NCBI GenBank assembly: GCA_012798745.1
Contig: JAAZMQ010000118.1
Location: forward strand, 1 to 5,616
Length of the DNA stretch: 5,616 bases
Direction of reading: 5' to 3'
Origin: Bacteroidales bacterium
GTDB taxonomy: Bacteria > Bacteroidota > Bacteroidia > Bacteroidales > Dysgonomonadaceae
This document shows positions 1-5,614 of this stretch, one piece after another (position 1 is the stretch's first letter; the number at the start of each line of letters is the position of its first letter). The notes under the pieces were generated by a model. The model saw only the letters and a program-made list of their open reading frames with translations, was not told where the DNA came from and ran no database searches. Made by a program: the position numbers and the translations under genes.

Positions 1-133
1 AAAAGATGTTCCAGCCGGCGATAAATGCCACAATGGTTGATAAAATCAGAGGTTACGCTTAACCCTGAATATGACGTTAATTGTTCTGAACTGAACTCTT
101 TCTTTACTGAACTGGCAGTAAATGAGATTTTTT
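1..133 (-). pseudogene. N-terminal fragment of an IS1380-like transposase, cut by IS66
   Basis: Seen: on the minus strand one frame is open from the IS66 edge to the window start (43 full codons plus a partial one), beginning KISFTASSVKKEF and continuing with SSEQLTSYSGLSVTSDF and a YRRLEHLF segment. The frame meets a TAG just inside the IS66 end, and no start codon remains. Family knowledge: IS1380-type DDE transposases carry an N-terminal block of the form L-T-x-x-x-G-L followed by a short helix and a G-hydrophobic-x-x-x-L segment, and this fragment resembles it by eye. Inference: the IS66 end removed the start codon and perhaps a few residues. The catalytic part would lie left of the window. 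The matching 5' part is not found on the other side of IS66. The family call rests on about 43 residues, so it is tentative; the alternative is a chance open frame. Confidence 0.5.
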
Positions 134-151
134 GTAACTACTCAGGTACCC
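134..151 (+). repeat. IS66 left terminal inverted repeat
   Basis: GTAACTACTCAGGTACCC, matching the complement of the right end at 17 of 18 positions, with the mismatch at base 15. A partial direct copy of its core, ACTACTC, recurs inside the element at 175-181, and a small palindrome (CTGTC-ATA-GACAG, 153-165) lies between them. Such subterminal repeats may be transposase binding sites, but that is inference. This end lies downstream of the transposase stop codon. Confidence 0.9.
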
Positions 152-206
152 CCTGTCATAGACAGAGAGTCCTGACTACTCGTCAATAACTATGCTATAC
201 TCGAAA

Positions 207-1784
207 CTACGCTTTAGCAAGGGATGCAATAACCCGAAGGACCTCAAAGGGGTTCTGTCCGTTCTTGACCGCTGTTTGGATGACGGAGGCAACGGTAGCA
301 TAGTTCCCGGCTCCTTCCTCGGAGCGGAAGCACCCGCTGACTTTCAATTTGGTCTTGGCCGGTCTCAATGCCTTCTCGGAGTCATTATTCGTGGGAGGAA
401 CAGCGGGATTGGTGAGGAAGGTAAAGATATAGTCCCGGTGTTTGGTAATGCCTTTTTTGAGTTTATCAAGTTCATTATTCTCCCCGTCTTCTTTCGTGTA
501 AACCGAAGGTCTTTCGAGCAGCTTGTCCAGTCTTTCTTCCATATCTTTCCTGACCGCTTCTCCAATGTCATTTTCATTGCGATGATGGACGGAGTCCCGC
601 AGCAGGTCGAGCATGTCAAGGCTCCATGGATCATCCGGAAAGGCCTGCATCGTGTAGGTAAGGTTCCGCAACAGATGGGCAATGCATATCTGGTGATCCT
701 CCATCCCCACGTCTCCCATGAAGTAGGCCGGAAGTCGGTCAGTGACCCATACCATATTACCTTGCTCTTCCCCGGTAAAGTGCTTGTTGATCACATGGTG
801 GCTTCTGCTGCTGTCAAAGGCGAGGAAGGTGGCTACGGCATTCTGGAAAGCCCAGAGCCAGTTATTTTTCCCGTTCACGTTGATTCCGGTTTCGTCCGCC
901 CCGGCAACCTTTCCTTCTGCAACTTTCTGACGGATCATTTCGTAGGGCGTTTTGGAGAATTTCCGCATGGCCTTCAGCATGTTCGATACGGAGCCTTCAC
1001 TGATGTGGAGTCCGAAGATGGTCTCGTACAGATGGGTGAGTCGCTTGAACGGAACATTTTGGTAAGTGCTGAGGTAGGATGTCATCGCCATGATGTTGGG
1101 GCCGAAGGATACGGGAGCATTCACCTCTTCCGGAAACTGCCCCTTGCTGCAATGCCCGCAGGAGCACTTGACCTGCATCGTCATGTGGTTGACAACCGTG
1201 GCCGCAATCGGAAGCGGAATGTCCACCACCTGGCGTGTGGCGCTGACGATCGCAGCGTCCATCTCCAGCGGCTTTCCACATTCCGGACACACGGAGACGG
1301 GGTACCACTGTTGGGTTTCCGTTACATTTTCGGATTGGAGCAGGGTGCTCCCCGAATGGCCTTTCTGCCCACCGGACTTCCTGCCGGAAGGCTTGCGCTG
1401 GGACTGTGTATGCCGGATGCCAATTGGATTCCCGGAGGGCGGGACGCTACTGTTCGTGCTATTCTTTATGACGGGTTTCCTGCCACTCCCGAGTTCGGCA
1501 ACATGGGATGCAAACTCGGCAATACGAGCCTCTTTGACTTTTATTTCACTGTCACGGACAGAAAGAATAAGATCCATCCGCGCAAGTTCCCTGTCCTTCT
1601 CCTCAAGGGTTTTGACAAGAGCCCTGTTGATCTTCGCCTGCACCAGCAGCCGCTCTGCCAGTTCTGTGGAGTCAAGCTCTTCGCAAAGGCCGAGTTCCCG
1701 AAGGATCTGCCTGCGCCGCCGGGAGAGCTTTACCCGGTCTGCTTCGACACTCTTTCCAAGTCCTGTATTAAAGTTCTTTTTCAT
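207..1784 (-). CDS. tnpC: IS66-family transposase (TnpC-type, DDE)
   Basis: Catalyses cut/paste or copy movement of the surrounding IS. Seen, in order over 525 residues: a basic N-terminus; a long charged helix, likely a coiled coil (about 40-98), as in the leucine-zipper region of IS66 transposases; the Asn/Ser/Pro-rich linker typical of the family (about 108-120, with VPPSGNP) followed by a basic Gly-rich stretch ending GGQKGHSG; a zinc-finger-like CPEC (C166, C169) paired with C207, C209 and C212; and a DDE core with D297 (GADETG), D349 (VTDRLPAY) and E470 (NNDSEKALRPAK, the family signature). The reading frame is intact and of normal length, so the enzyme may be active. Start: the ATG at 1784 is the only usable start, since upstream in-frame codons run to a stop without ATG, GTG or TTG. 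A GGAGGT lies directly against the ATG, an unusually short spacing. The promoter is not evident. Confidence 0.95.
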   Translation of the reverse strand: MKKNFNTGLGKSVEADRVKLSRRRRQILRELGLCEELDSTELAERLLVQAKINRALVKTLEEKDRELARMDLILSVRDSEIKVKEARIAEFASHVAELGSGRKPVIKNSTNSSVPPSGNPIGIRHTQSQRKPSGRKSGGQKGHSGSTLLQSENVTETQQWYPVSVCPECGKPLEMDAAIVSATRQVVDIPLPIAATVVNHMTMQVKCSCGHCSKGQFPEEVNAPVSFGPNIMAMTSYLSTYQNVPFKRLTHLYETIFGLHISEGSVSNMLKAMRKFSKTPYEMIRQKVAEGKVAGADETGINVNGKNNWLWAFQNAVATFLAFDSSRSHHVINKHFTGEEQGNMVWVTDRLPAYFMGDVGMEDHQICIAHLLRNLTYTMQAFPDDPWSLDMLDLLRDSVHHRNENDIGEAVRKDMEERLDKLLERPSVYTKEDGENNELDKLKKGITKHRDYIFTFLTNPAVPPTNNDSEKALRPAKTKLKVSGCFRSEEGAGNYATVASVIQTAVKNGQNPFEVLRVIASLAKA

Positions 1785-1915
1785 ACCTCCACAAAGATCG
1801 GGAAAATAATGGATCTGTGCAAATTTAATGATTTGTGCACCAGCGGATTAAAGGATGTTTCCAGACATTTTGGCAAGACCTGCGCCCTTTCTTTCGGAGG
1901 GTCATTCCAAAATTT

Positions 1916-1940
1916 TTGGAGGGCCTGCAATGCCCTCCAA
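1916..1940 (-). promoter_or_regulatory. Stem-loop in the transposase leader
   Basis: TTGGAGGGC (1916-1924) pairs perfectly with GCCCTCCAA (1932-1940) around a 7-base loop. It lies about 130 bases ahead of the transposase start on the minus strand and would form in RNA from either strand. No U-tract follows on either side, so it is not a typical intrinsic terminator. Several IS elements use leader hairpins to stop read-through transcription or translation from activating the transposase. That role is inferred from position only. Confidence 0.45.
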
Positions 1941-2064
1941 ATAGCCCACAATAAGCTGATATATAACAACTTCAATGCAGGGATAGCGGCATGAGGAAAA
2001 ATTCAAAAAAATTACAACAGGATGTTGACAACCCTGCGGCATTCTTCATCATTGGTCAGGAAAA

Positions 2065-2082
2065 GGGAACCTGAGTAGTTAC
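2065..2082 (-). repeat. IS66 right terminal inverted repeat
   Basis: Read outwards-in on the minus strand: GTAACTACTCAGGTTCCC, with its outermost 14 bases identical to the left end. Three further bases outside each end (TTT left, AAA right) also pair, which may be chance in AT-rich flanks. This end precedes the transposase and abuts the protease gene. Confidence 0.9.
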
Positions 2083-2094
2083 AAATTAATAGTT

Positions 2095-3414
2095 ATGAAA
2101 AAAATCAATTATTTTATCGTTATTATTATGCTGTTTATATCTTTTACAGCATGTAACGAAGACCTTATTACAGGCAATTTAGACAATGAAAGTGATGAAT
2201 TCTCTGAAAATAATGAGGTTGTCACAAGTGAAAATGTAAATATTACATTAGACGTAGCAAGAAAAATCGCAATGCAATTTATGCAAGAAAACGGCAATGC
2301 AGAATTACGTTCGGGAAAAGACAATGAGATTCAAAAAACAGAATGTATCATTGAAGATAATGATACTTTAATGTACTTGGTAAATTTTGAAGACGGTTTT
2401 ACATTGGTTAGTGGTTCTTCGGTAACATATCCGGTCTTAGGTTTTGCTGACCAAAACAACCTGTATCAAGATGATATAAATAATAATTCAGATTTATCGT
2501 TTTGGTTCGAATACGTGAAAGGACAAATAAAAGATACTTTAAATGACACAATCATTGAATATTATGACCCATTAGGATGGGAAGATATTACAGACTATTC
2601 CCAAACTCGCATAGGGGTTGGTGAGTCTGGAAGGATTACCGGTAGAGTTGGTGAAGAACTGTGTTTAATAAAAACGAATTGGCATCAGGGTCCCCCTTTC
2701 AACAATGCTACCCCTAATGTCGGATCAAATTATTCAAATGGGAATGCCCCCGCAGGATGCGTAGCCATAGCTATCGGGCAAATTTTATATTATCATAAAA
2801 AAATGTCTAATTATAATGATTGGAATAAGCTTGCAGACCCTGTTTTATACCCTGAAACAATGGGGCAATTTATAAGAACAATTGGCAACGGTGTATCTAT
2901 GGTTTATGGTAAAGACGGGTCTCATCCAAAAATACTCACAAAAGTAGATATGTATCCCGGGCCAAAAGATTTTTTTGAAAGTGTAGGTTATAAGGTGAAA
3001 AGTTCAAATTTTTCTCTCACTGAAATAGCATACCAATTAGATAGAAAAAACCCAGTGTATATCAGCGGGTATAAGGATAGCGATATTTTAAATGCCCCAA
3101 ACCTCTTTAAAGGTCATGCCTGGGTTTGCGATGCATATGTAAAACGAGTTTTAGAAAATAACAGAAATGGAAGAGGCGGCGGATCAGGCGGACGTGGAAC
3201 ACGATCTTCATCCGACAACACCGCATATGTTTATTATCTTCATTTTAATTGGGGATGGAACGGATCTCATAATGGATGGTTTGCCGATGGGAACACCAGG
3301 TGGGCATATGATTACCCGCCTAATAGAAATGATAATAGCCCTGAAAGTACAGACCCGATGTACTCGAACAGGTATCCACGTTTATTAAAAACTCTCTCAG
3401 TTGAAAAAAAATAA
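2095..3414 (+). CDS. C10 family cysteine protease precursor, lipoprotein
   Basis: A secreted papain-fold endopeptidase zymogen of the streptopain (SpeB)/PrtT type. Seen in 439 residues: a lipoprotein signal (hydrophobic 5-19, FTAC with C20 as the lipidation site), an acidic linker, then a prodomain-like region (about 48-150, ITLDVARKIAMQFM then YLVNFEDGFTLVSGS and PVLGFAD). In the catalytic domain WHQGPPFN gives Q198 as likely oxyanion residue, AGCVAIAIGQIL gives nucleophile C222, GHAWVCDAY gives H341, and HFNWGWNG gives N385 and W386. All key residues are present and the frame is intact. A Gly/Arg/Ser-rich loop (about 358-374) separates the catalytic His from the Asn-Trp motif. Location: a membrane-anchored, surface or periplasmic enzyme is inferred from the signal. 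Start: the first ATG gives the signal peptide directly. It lies 12 bases from the IS66 end, so expression must come from the IS or beyond, or be lost. B. fragilis C10 proteases on mobile elements are known from earlier work. Confidence 0.92.
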   Translation: MKKINYFIVIIMLFISFTACNEDLITGNLDNESDEFSENNEVVTSENVNITLDVARKIAMQFMQENGNAELRSGKDNEIQKTECIIEDNDTLMYLVNFEDGFTLVSGSSVTYPVLGFADQNNLYQDDINNNSDLSFWFEYVKGQIKDTLNDTIIEYYDPLGWEDITDYSQTRIGVGESGRITGRVGEELCLIKTNWHQGPPFNNATPNVGSNYSNGNAPAGCVAIAIGQILYYHKKMSNYNDWNKLADPVLYPETMGQFIRTIGNGVSMVYGKDGSHPKILTKVDMYPGPKDFFESVGYKVKSSNFSLTEIAYQLDRKNPVYISGYKDSDILNAPNLFKGHAWVCDAYVKRVLENNRNGRGGGSGGRGTRSSSDNTAYVYYLHFNWGWNGSHNGWFADGNTRWAYDYPPNRNDNSPESTDPMYSNRYPRLLKTLSVEKK

Positions 3415-3436
3415 TTATATTATTACTCAAACAGCT

Positions 3437-3934
3437 ATGATAAAAAAAATCTTTGCAAAAGATATTCAATATTTGATGGCATTTATACTTTATCTATTCA
3501 GTGTAAGTTGCCAGGGCCCTCTTGAAGGCGAAAAAATTGAATTCATCACTCCGAATGTTTATAAAGATTTGTCGCCGGAAGCTACTCAAATTGTAATGAG
3601 AACGGAAAAGAGCAATTGGACGTTTCAAGATGTACAATACAACGACACTATTGCGGACCTTTCTACCGGAAAGTTCTATAAAATTAATCACGATGAAGAT
3701 ATAACAGACACGTCATTCTCATATGAGACAAAAAAGGTAAACAATAAATGGGTAACAGAGATAACAGGCTCATTCTTTTCTATAACATCTGAAAGTCCAG
3801 AGAATAAGAATGAACCGACTGTTATCACGGTTGACATTACTGAAAATACATCAAAAGAAAAAAAAGTTTTGCTCGTTCAATTAATAAACCTTGATACAGG
3901 AAGTTATTTTAGAATAGAACAAAATCCTAAATAA
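3437..3934 (+). CDS. Small lipoprotein with BACON-like domain, downstream of the protease
   Basis: Function unknown. Seen in 165 residues: a signal with lipobox (hydrophobic 13-24, FSVSC, lipidated C25), then one probably all-beta domain (about 34-162) with NWTFQDVQ (60-67), SFFSIT (112-117), ITVDITENTSKEKKVLLVQL (130-149) and a closing GSYFRIEQ (155-162). This order resembles BACON-type domains of Bacteroidetes, which often read NW-x-F, later W/F-F-x-I, then SENTT-KER, and end YF-x-I-x-Q. The resemblance is by eye. It begins 22 bases after the protease stop on the same strand, so co-transcription is likely. In Bacteroides, genes beside C10 proteases can encode propeptide-like inhibitors (Spi/Bfi/Bti type). 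This protein does not look like the neighbouring prodomain, so an inhibitor role would be a different fold and is only a hypothesis. A TTG at 3401 could extend it by 12 residues over the protease end, but the ATG gives the better signal peptide. Confidence 0.75.
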   Translation: MIKKIFAKDIQYLMAFILYLFSVSCQGPLEGEKIEFITPNVYKDLSPEATQIVMRTEKSNWTFQDVQYNDTIADLSTGKFYKINHDEDITDTSFSYETKKVNNKWVTEITGSFFSITSESPENKNEPTVITVDITENTSKEKKVLLVQLINLDTGSYFRIEQNPK

Positions 3935-3955
3935 ATAGCTTTACGTAGCATATCC

Positions 3956-3990
3956 CCCCCTCACTGGCAGGTTTCGTGCCAGTGAGGGGG
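3956..3990. terminator. Perfect 14-bp stem-loop between convergent genes
   Basis: CCCCCTCACTGGCA (3956-3969) pairs fully with TGCCAGTGAGGGGG (3977-3990) around the 7-base loop GGTTTCG. It lies 21 bases after the lipoprotein stop and between it and the facing mobilization gene, so it can serve both strands. No run of T follows on either side. The terminator role is inferred from position and stem strength. Confidence 0.7.
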
Positions 3991-4024
3991 ATCGATTAGA
4001 TACATGAAATATTTACTATAAATA

Positions 4025-4072
4025 TTACCTAAATTTCAGAAATTCAGCTTCCTTTCTCAGCCGCTCCGCTTC
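4025..4072 (-). pseudogene. In-frame 3' continuation after an amber codon
   Basis: Directly after the TAG (4073-4075) that ends the membrane protein, the same frame continues EAERLRKEAEFLKFR and then stops at TAA (4025-4027). The 15 residues extend the charged, heptad-like Glu/Arg/Lys helix seen before the stop (KRLERAQFKE). This strongly suggests the original gene ran through this point, with the TAG arising from, for example, CAG. Not a separate gene. Confidence 0.65.
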
Positions 4073-4582
4073 CTATTCTTTGAACTGTGCCCTTTCCAAC
4101 CGTTTGGCTTTCTCTATAATAGCCTTTTCGTACTGTTTCACCTGCTGGCGGATTATCCTCACACTATCCCTGCGGTTCTCGAAAATACTATCCAGATCGA
4201 TTATTCCTGCAGGTGTGATTTCTCCCTGTATTTGAATGTAACGATATTTTAAATCGTTGTCTTTGTAGGTAGTGATTTCTTTCCGCTGGTTGAATACGGT
4301 GAAAAAAAGAAAGATGCACATGATACACAATCCGATTACCCCGAAAAATATTTTATTGGAAGCAATACTGAAAATATGGTGGTGCTCCGTCCTTTTGGGT
4401 TTGTGGATCTCTCCAATGGCCTCATCCAGTTTAGCGGATAACTCGTCGATGGCCGATAAATCCGGCAGTTCTATTCTGGGTTGGATGGTTTGGATGGTGG
4501 CGTTACTTTTATTCCCGGCCTTTACAAGCTCCCTGATTTCTTCAAAAAGTGTATATACTTCACTTATCTCTATATTTTTCAT
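4073..4582 (-). CDS. Mobilization-region membrane protein with C-terminal coiled coil, probably truncated
   Basis: Not a family I can name, but proteins of this plan occur beside relaxase genes in Bacteroides mobile elements (recollection). Seen in 169 residues: a soluble N-terminal part with heptad-like acidic helix (about 5-60), one transmembrane segment (about 78-98, FFGVIGLCIMCIFLFFTVF), and a C-terminal charged region (about 137-169) likely to be helical or coiled coil. Start: the ATG at 4582 (MKNIEISEVY) is preferred; the longer frame from the ATG at 4642 adds 20 residues encoded by the tandem repeat and looks spurious. It is the gene after the relaxase on the same strand, 114 bases downstream, and probably the last of the mob operon, facing the terminator-like hairpin. 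Likely role: an inner-membrane partner for relaxase or coupling protein, inferred from context only. Odd: it ends at an amber codon with coding-like sequence continuing in frame. Confidence 0.72.
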   Translation of the reverse strand: MKNIEISEVYTLFEEIRELVKAGNKSNATIQTIQPRIELPDLSAIDELSAKLDEAIGEIHKPKRTEHHHIFSIASNKIFFGVIGLCIMCIFLFFTVFNQRKEITTYKDNDLKYRYIQIQGEITPAGIIDLDSIFENRRDSVRIIRQQVKQYEKAIIEKAKRLERAQFKE

Positions 4583-4598
4583 TTTTTGATGTGTTATT

Positions 4599-4678
4599 GC
4601 ATTCTTGCATCTATGCTTTGACGTTTTGGTGCATTCACGCATTCATGCTTTGATTTGTTCATACATTCATGCATTCAA
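4599..4678. repeat. Degenerate 32-bp tandem repeat, about 2.5 copies
   Basis: Copies start at 4599, 4631 and 4663, exactly 32 bases apart. The first two agree at 23 of 32 positions, and the third is partial (first 16 bases). The core on the plus strand is GCATTC-NN-GCATTCATGC followed in the first two by TTTGA. The array fills most of the gap between the relaxase and the membrane protein gene. Role unknown: a protein-binding array, an RNA leader element, or a remnant of duplicated sequence are all possible. Confidence 0.7.
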
Positions 4679-4696
4679 ATCCTTGTACCGGACAGG

Positions 4697-5614
4697 CTAC
4701 ATCTGCCGTCCGGGCCTGCGTTTCTTCTTTTTCTTCAGTTGCCGATACAGGTATGCCTGATCGTCATTGTCCCCGCTTGTAGGCCGGATGTCGAACAGTC
4801 CTCCCAATCCAGACACAATGGATTCTGCTCCTATCTGTACCGTTTCTGATCTCAATTGTATCTGCTCCTGCTGCATGGACTGTTGGGCATTCTGCTTCAA
4901 TTTGTAGTCGATTTTCGAATAGCTAAACATCCTGTCCACTTTCGAGCCGTTGAACGTGTACCCTCCCTTTCTAAACTTTACTCCCTCTACGGTGCTGGTA
5001 TTCCCTTTGGTTTTGAATTCAGTCTTAATCCCTGCCCTGTCAAGTTCCCGCATCAACTGTTTCCAATCCTTGCACCTCGGGACGGATGCTTTAAGGGCTT
5101 CGTATATCTCATATCTAGTCTTGTCCGGTTCACGCAGGCGGTGCTGCTTCACATTTTCTTTTCCGGAGGAGAAATACAACCCGTACTTTTCCGTCAATTC
5201 CTTGCAGATCTTCTCGCTCCGGTAGCGGTCGTTACTGTCGGAAATGGTCTTGCCGTTATTGTCAATCCTGTTAAATACCAAATGGATATGCGGGTGCTCC
5301 CTGTCGAAATGCCTGGCAATGATATATTGTGTATCGGTGATACCCATGCGCTGCATATAATCCCGTGCGATCTTCACCATAAGCTGGTTGGTTAGCTTCT
5401 CTTTGTCCTGTGTGGAAAAATCCAGGGAGATGTGCCCGACCGGTTTAGATACCCTGCTGTTCATCCCTGCCTGCGTCACAAAACCGTCGATGACGGAAGA
5501 CAGGTCTTTCAGCCGTAACCCGTCCGTATCGAGTATTTGCGTCTTTTTCTTTTCATCGATGACGTATTTCAACATACCTTTGAAAGAACTTCCCTTTGAG
5601 ATCTTAGCCATCAT
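4697..5614 (-). CDS. Relaxase / mobilization nuclease (MOBP-like)
   Basis: Nicks the transferred strand at oriT and stays bound through a tyrosine during conjugative transfer. Seen in 305 residues: N-terminal MMAKISKGSSFKGMLKYVID with Y17 as candidate catalytic tyrosine; GHISLDFSTQD (60-70) as the second conserved block; and the metal-binding histidine motif EHPHIHLVFNRID with H107, H109, H111 and N115. This is the standard layout of the Relaxase (PF03432-type) domain. The C-terminal third is charged and Gln-rich and ends in a Lys/Arg run (LKKKKKRRPGRQM), plausible DNA contact. The length is usual for Bacteroides MobB-type relaxases and the gene appears complete. Two adjacent ATG codons (5614 and 5611) are both possible starts. 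The ATGATGG start also contains TGA, the arrangement expected if an upstream accessory gene (mobA-like) ends by overlap, but that gene is outside the window. No oriT is visible. Confidence 0.93.
   Translation of the reverse strand: MMAKISKGSSFKGMLKYVIDEKKKTQILDTDGLRLKDLSSVIDGFVTQAGMNSRVSKPVGHISLDFSTQDKEKLTNQLMVKIARDYMQRMGITDTQYIIARHFDREHPHIHLVFNRIDNNGKTISDSNDRYRSEKICKELTEKYGLYFSSGKENVKQHRLREPDKTRYEIYEALKASVPRCKDWKQLMRELDRAGIKTEFKTKGNTSTVEGVKFRKGGYTFNGSKVDRMFSYSKIDYKLKQNAQQSMQQEQIQLRSETVQIGAESIVSGLGGLFDIRPTSGDNDDQAYLYRQLKKKKKRRPGRQM

Larger units (their letters stand above)
134..2082 (-). mobile_element. IS66-family insertion sequence, solo-transposase type
   Basis: Seen: the two ends are inverted repeats whose outermost 14 bases, GTAACTACTCAGGT, are identical, with 17 of the first 18 matching. 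They enclose 1949 bp containing one large transposase on the minus strand. Family knowledge: IS66 ends begin GTAA and insertion normally makes an 8-bp duplication. The classic members carry tnpA, tnpB and tnpC, whereas an ISBst12-like subgroup, common in Bacteroidetes, carries only the large transposase. The length and single gene here fit that subgroup. Odd: the 8 bases outside the left end (GATTTTTT) and right end (AAATTAAT) do not match, so no target duplication is visible, and shifting the ends by one to three bases does not create one. The element is clearly richer in G+C than the protease gene to its right. Confidence 0.93.
1785..2094. other. Gene-free interval: IS66 leader, right end and protease 5' flank
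   Basis: About 280 bases of this are the leader of the transposase, where tnpA and tnpB would sit in classic IS66 elements. I see no remnant of either. It contains a strong stem-loop (1916-1940). A minus-strand open frame starting at a TTG (1975) runs through that stem and ends in an ATGA overlap with the transposase start; its 64 residues match nothing I recognise. After the right IS end only 12 AT-rich bases (2083-2094) remain before the protease start. I find no Bacteroides-type promoter (TTTG at -33 with TAnnTTTG at -7) pointing towards the protease. Confidence 0.6.

Noticed and set aside
25..189. A 54-residue plus-strand frame from ATG crossing the left IS66 end
   Set aside because: It crosses the element boundary, resembles nothing known, and is antisense to the more convincing transposase-like frame.
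192..1994. A 600-codon open frame on the plus strand covering almost the whole IS66 element
   Set aside because: It lies antisense to the clear DDE transposase, has no recognisable domain, and its length is explained by the codon composition of the opposite strand.
2025..2053. TTGACA followed after 17 bases by ATCATT, as an outward IS66 promoter for the protease
   Set aside because: The second hexamer is a poor match, and Bacteroides housekeeping promoters use TTTG and TAnnTTTG rather than this consensus.
3401..3436. TTG start overlapping the protease 3' end for the small lipoprotein
   Set aside because: It would add 12 polar residues before the signal peptide; the ATG at 3437 gives a normal lipoprotein signal.
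4583..4642. Extended start for the membrane protein at the ATG in the tandem repeat
   Set aside because: The 20 extra residues are encoded by the repeat array and lack domain character; the internal ATG at 4582 begins the conserved-looking sequence.
4599..4678. CRISPR-like array
   Set aside because: Only about 2.5 degenerate copies in direct tandem with no unique spacers and no cas genes.
4856..5395. Plus-strand frames of 179 and 91 codons opposite the relaxase
   Set aside because: Shadow frames of a gene with a clear HxHxH relaxase motif, with no recognisable features of their own.
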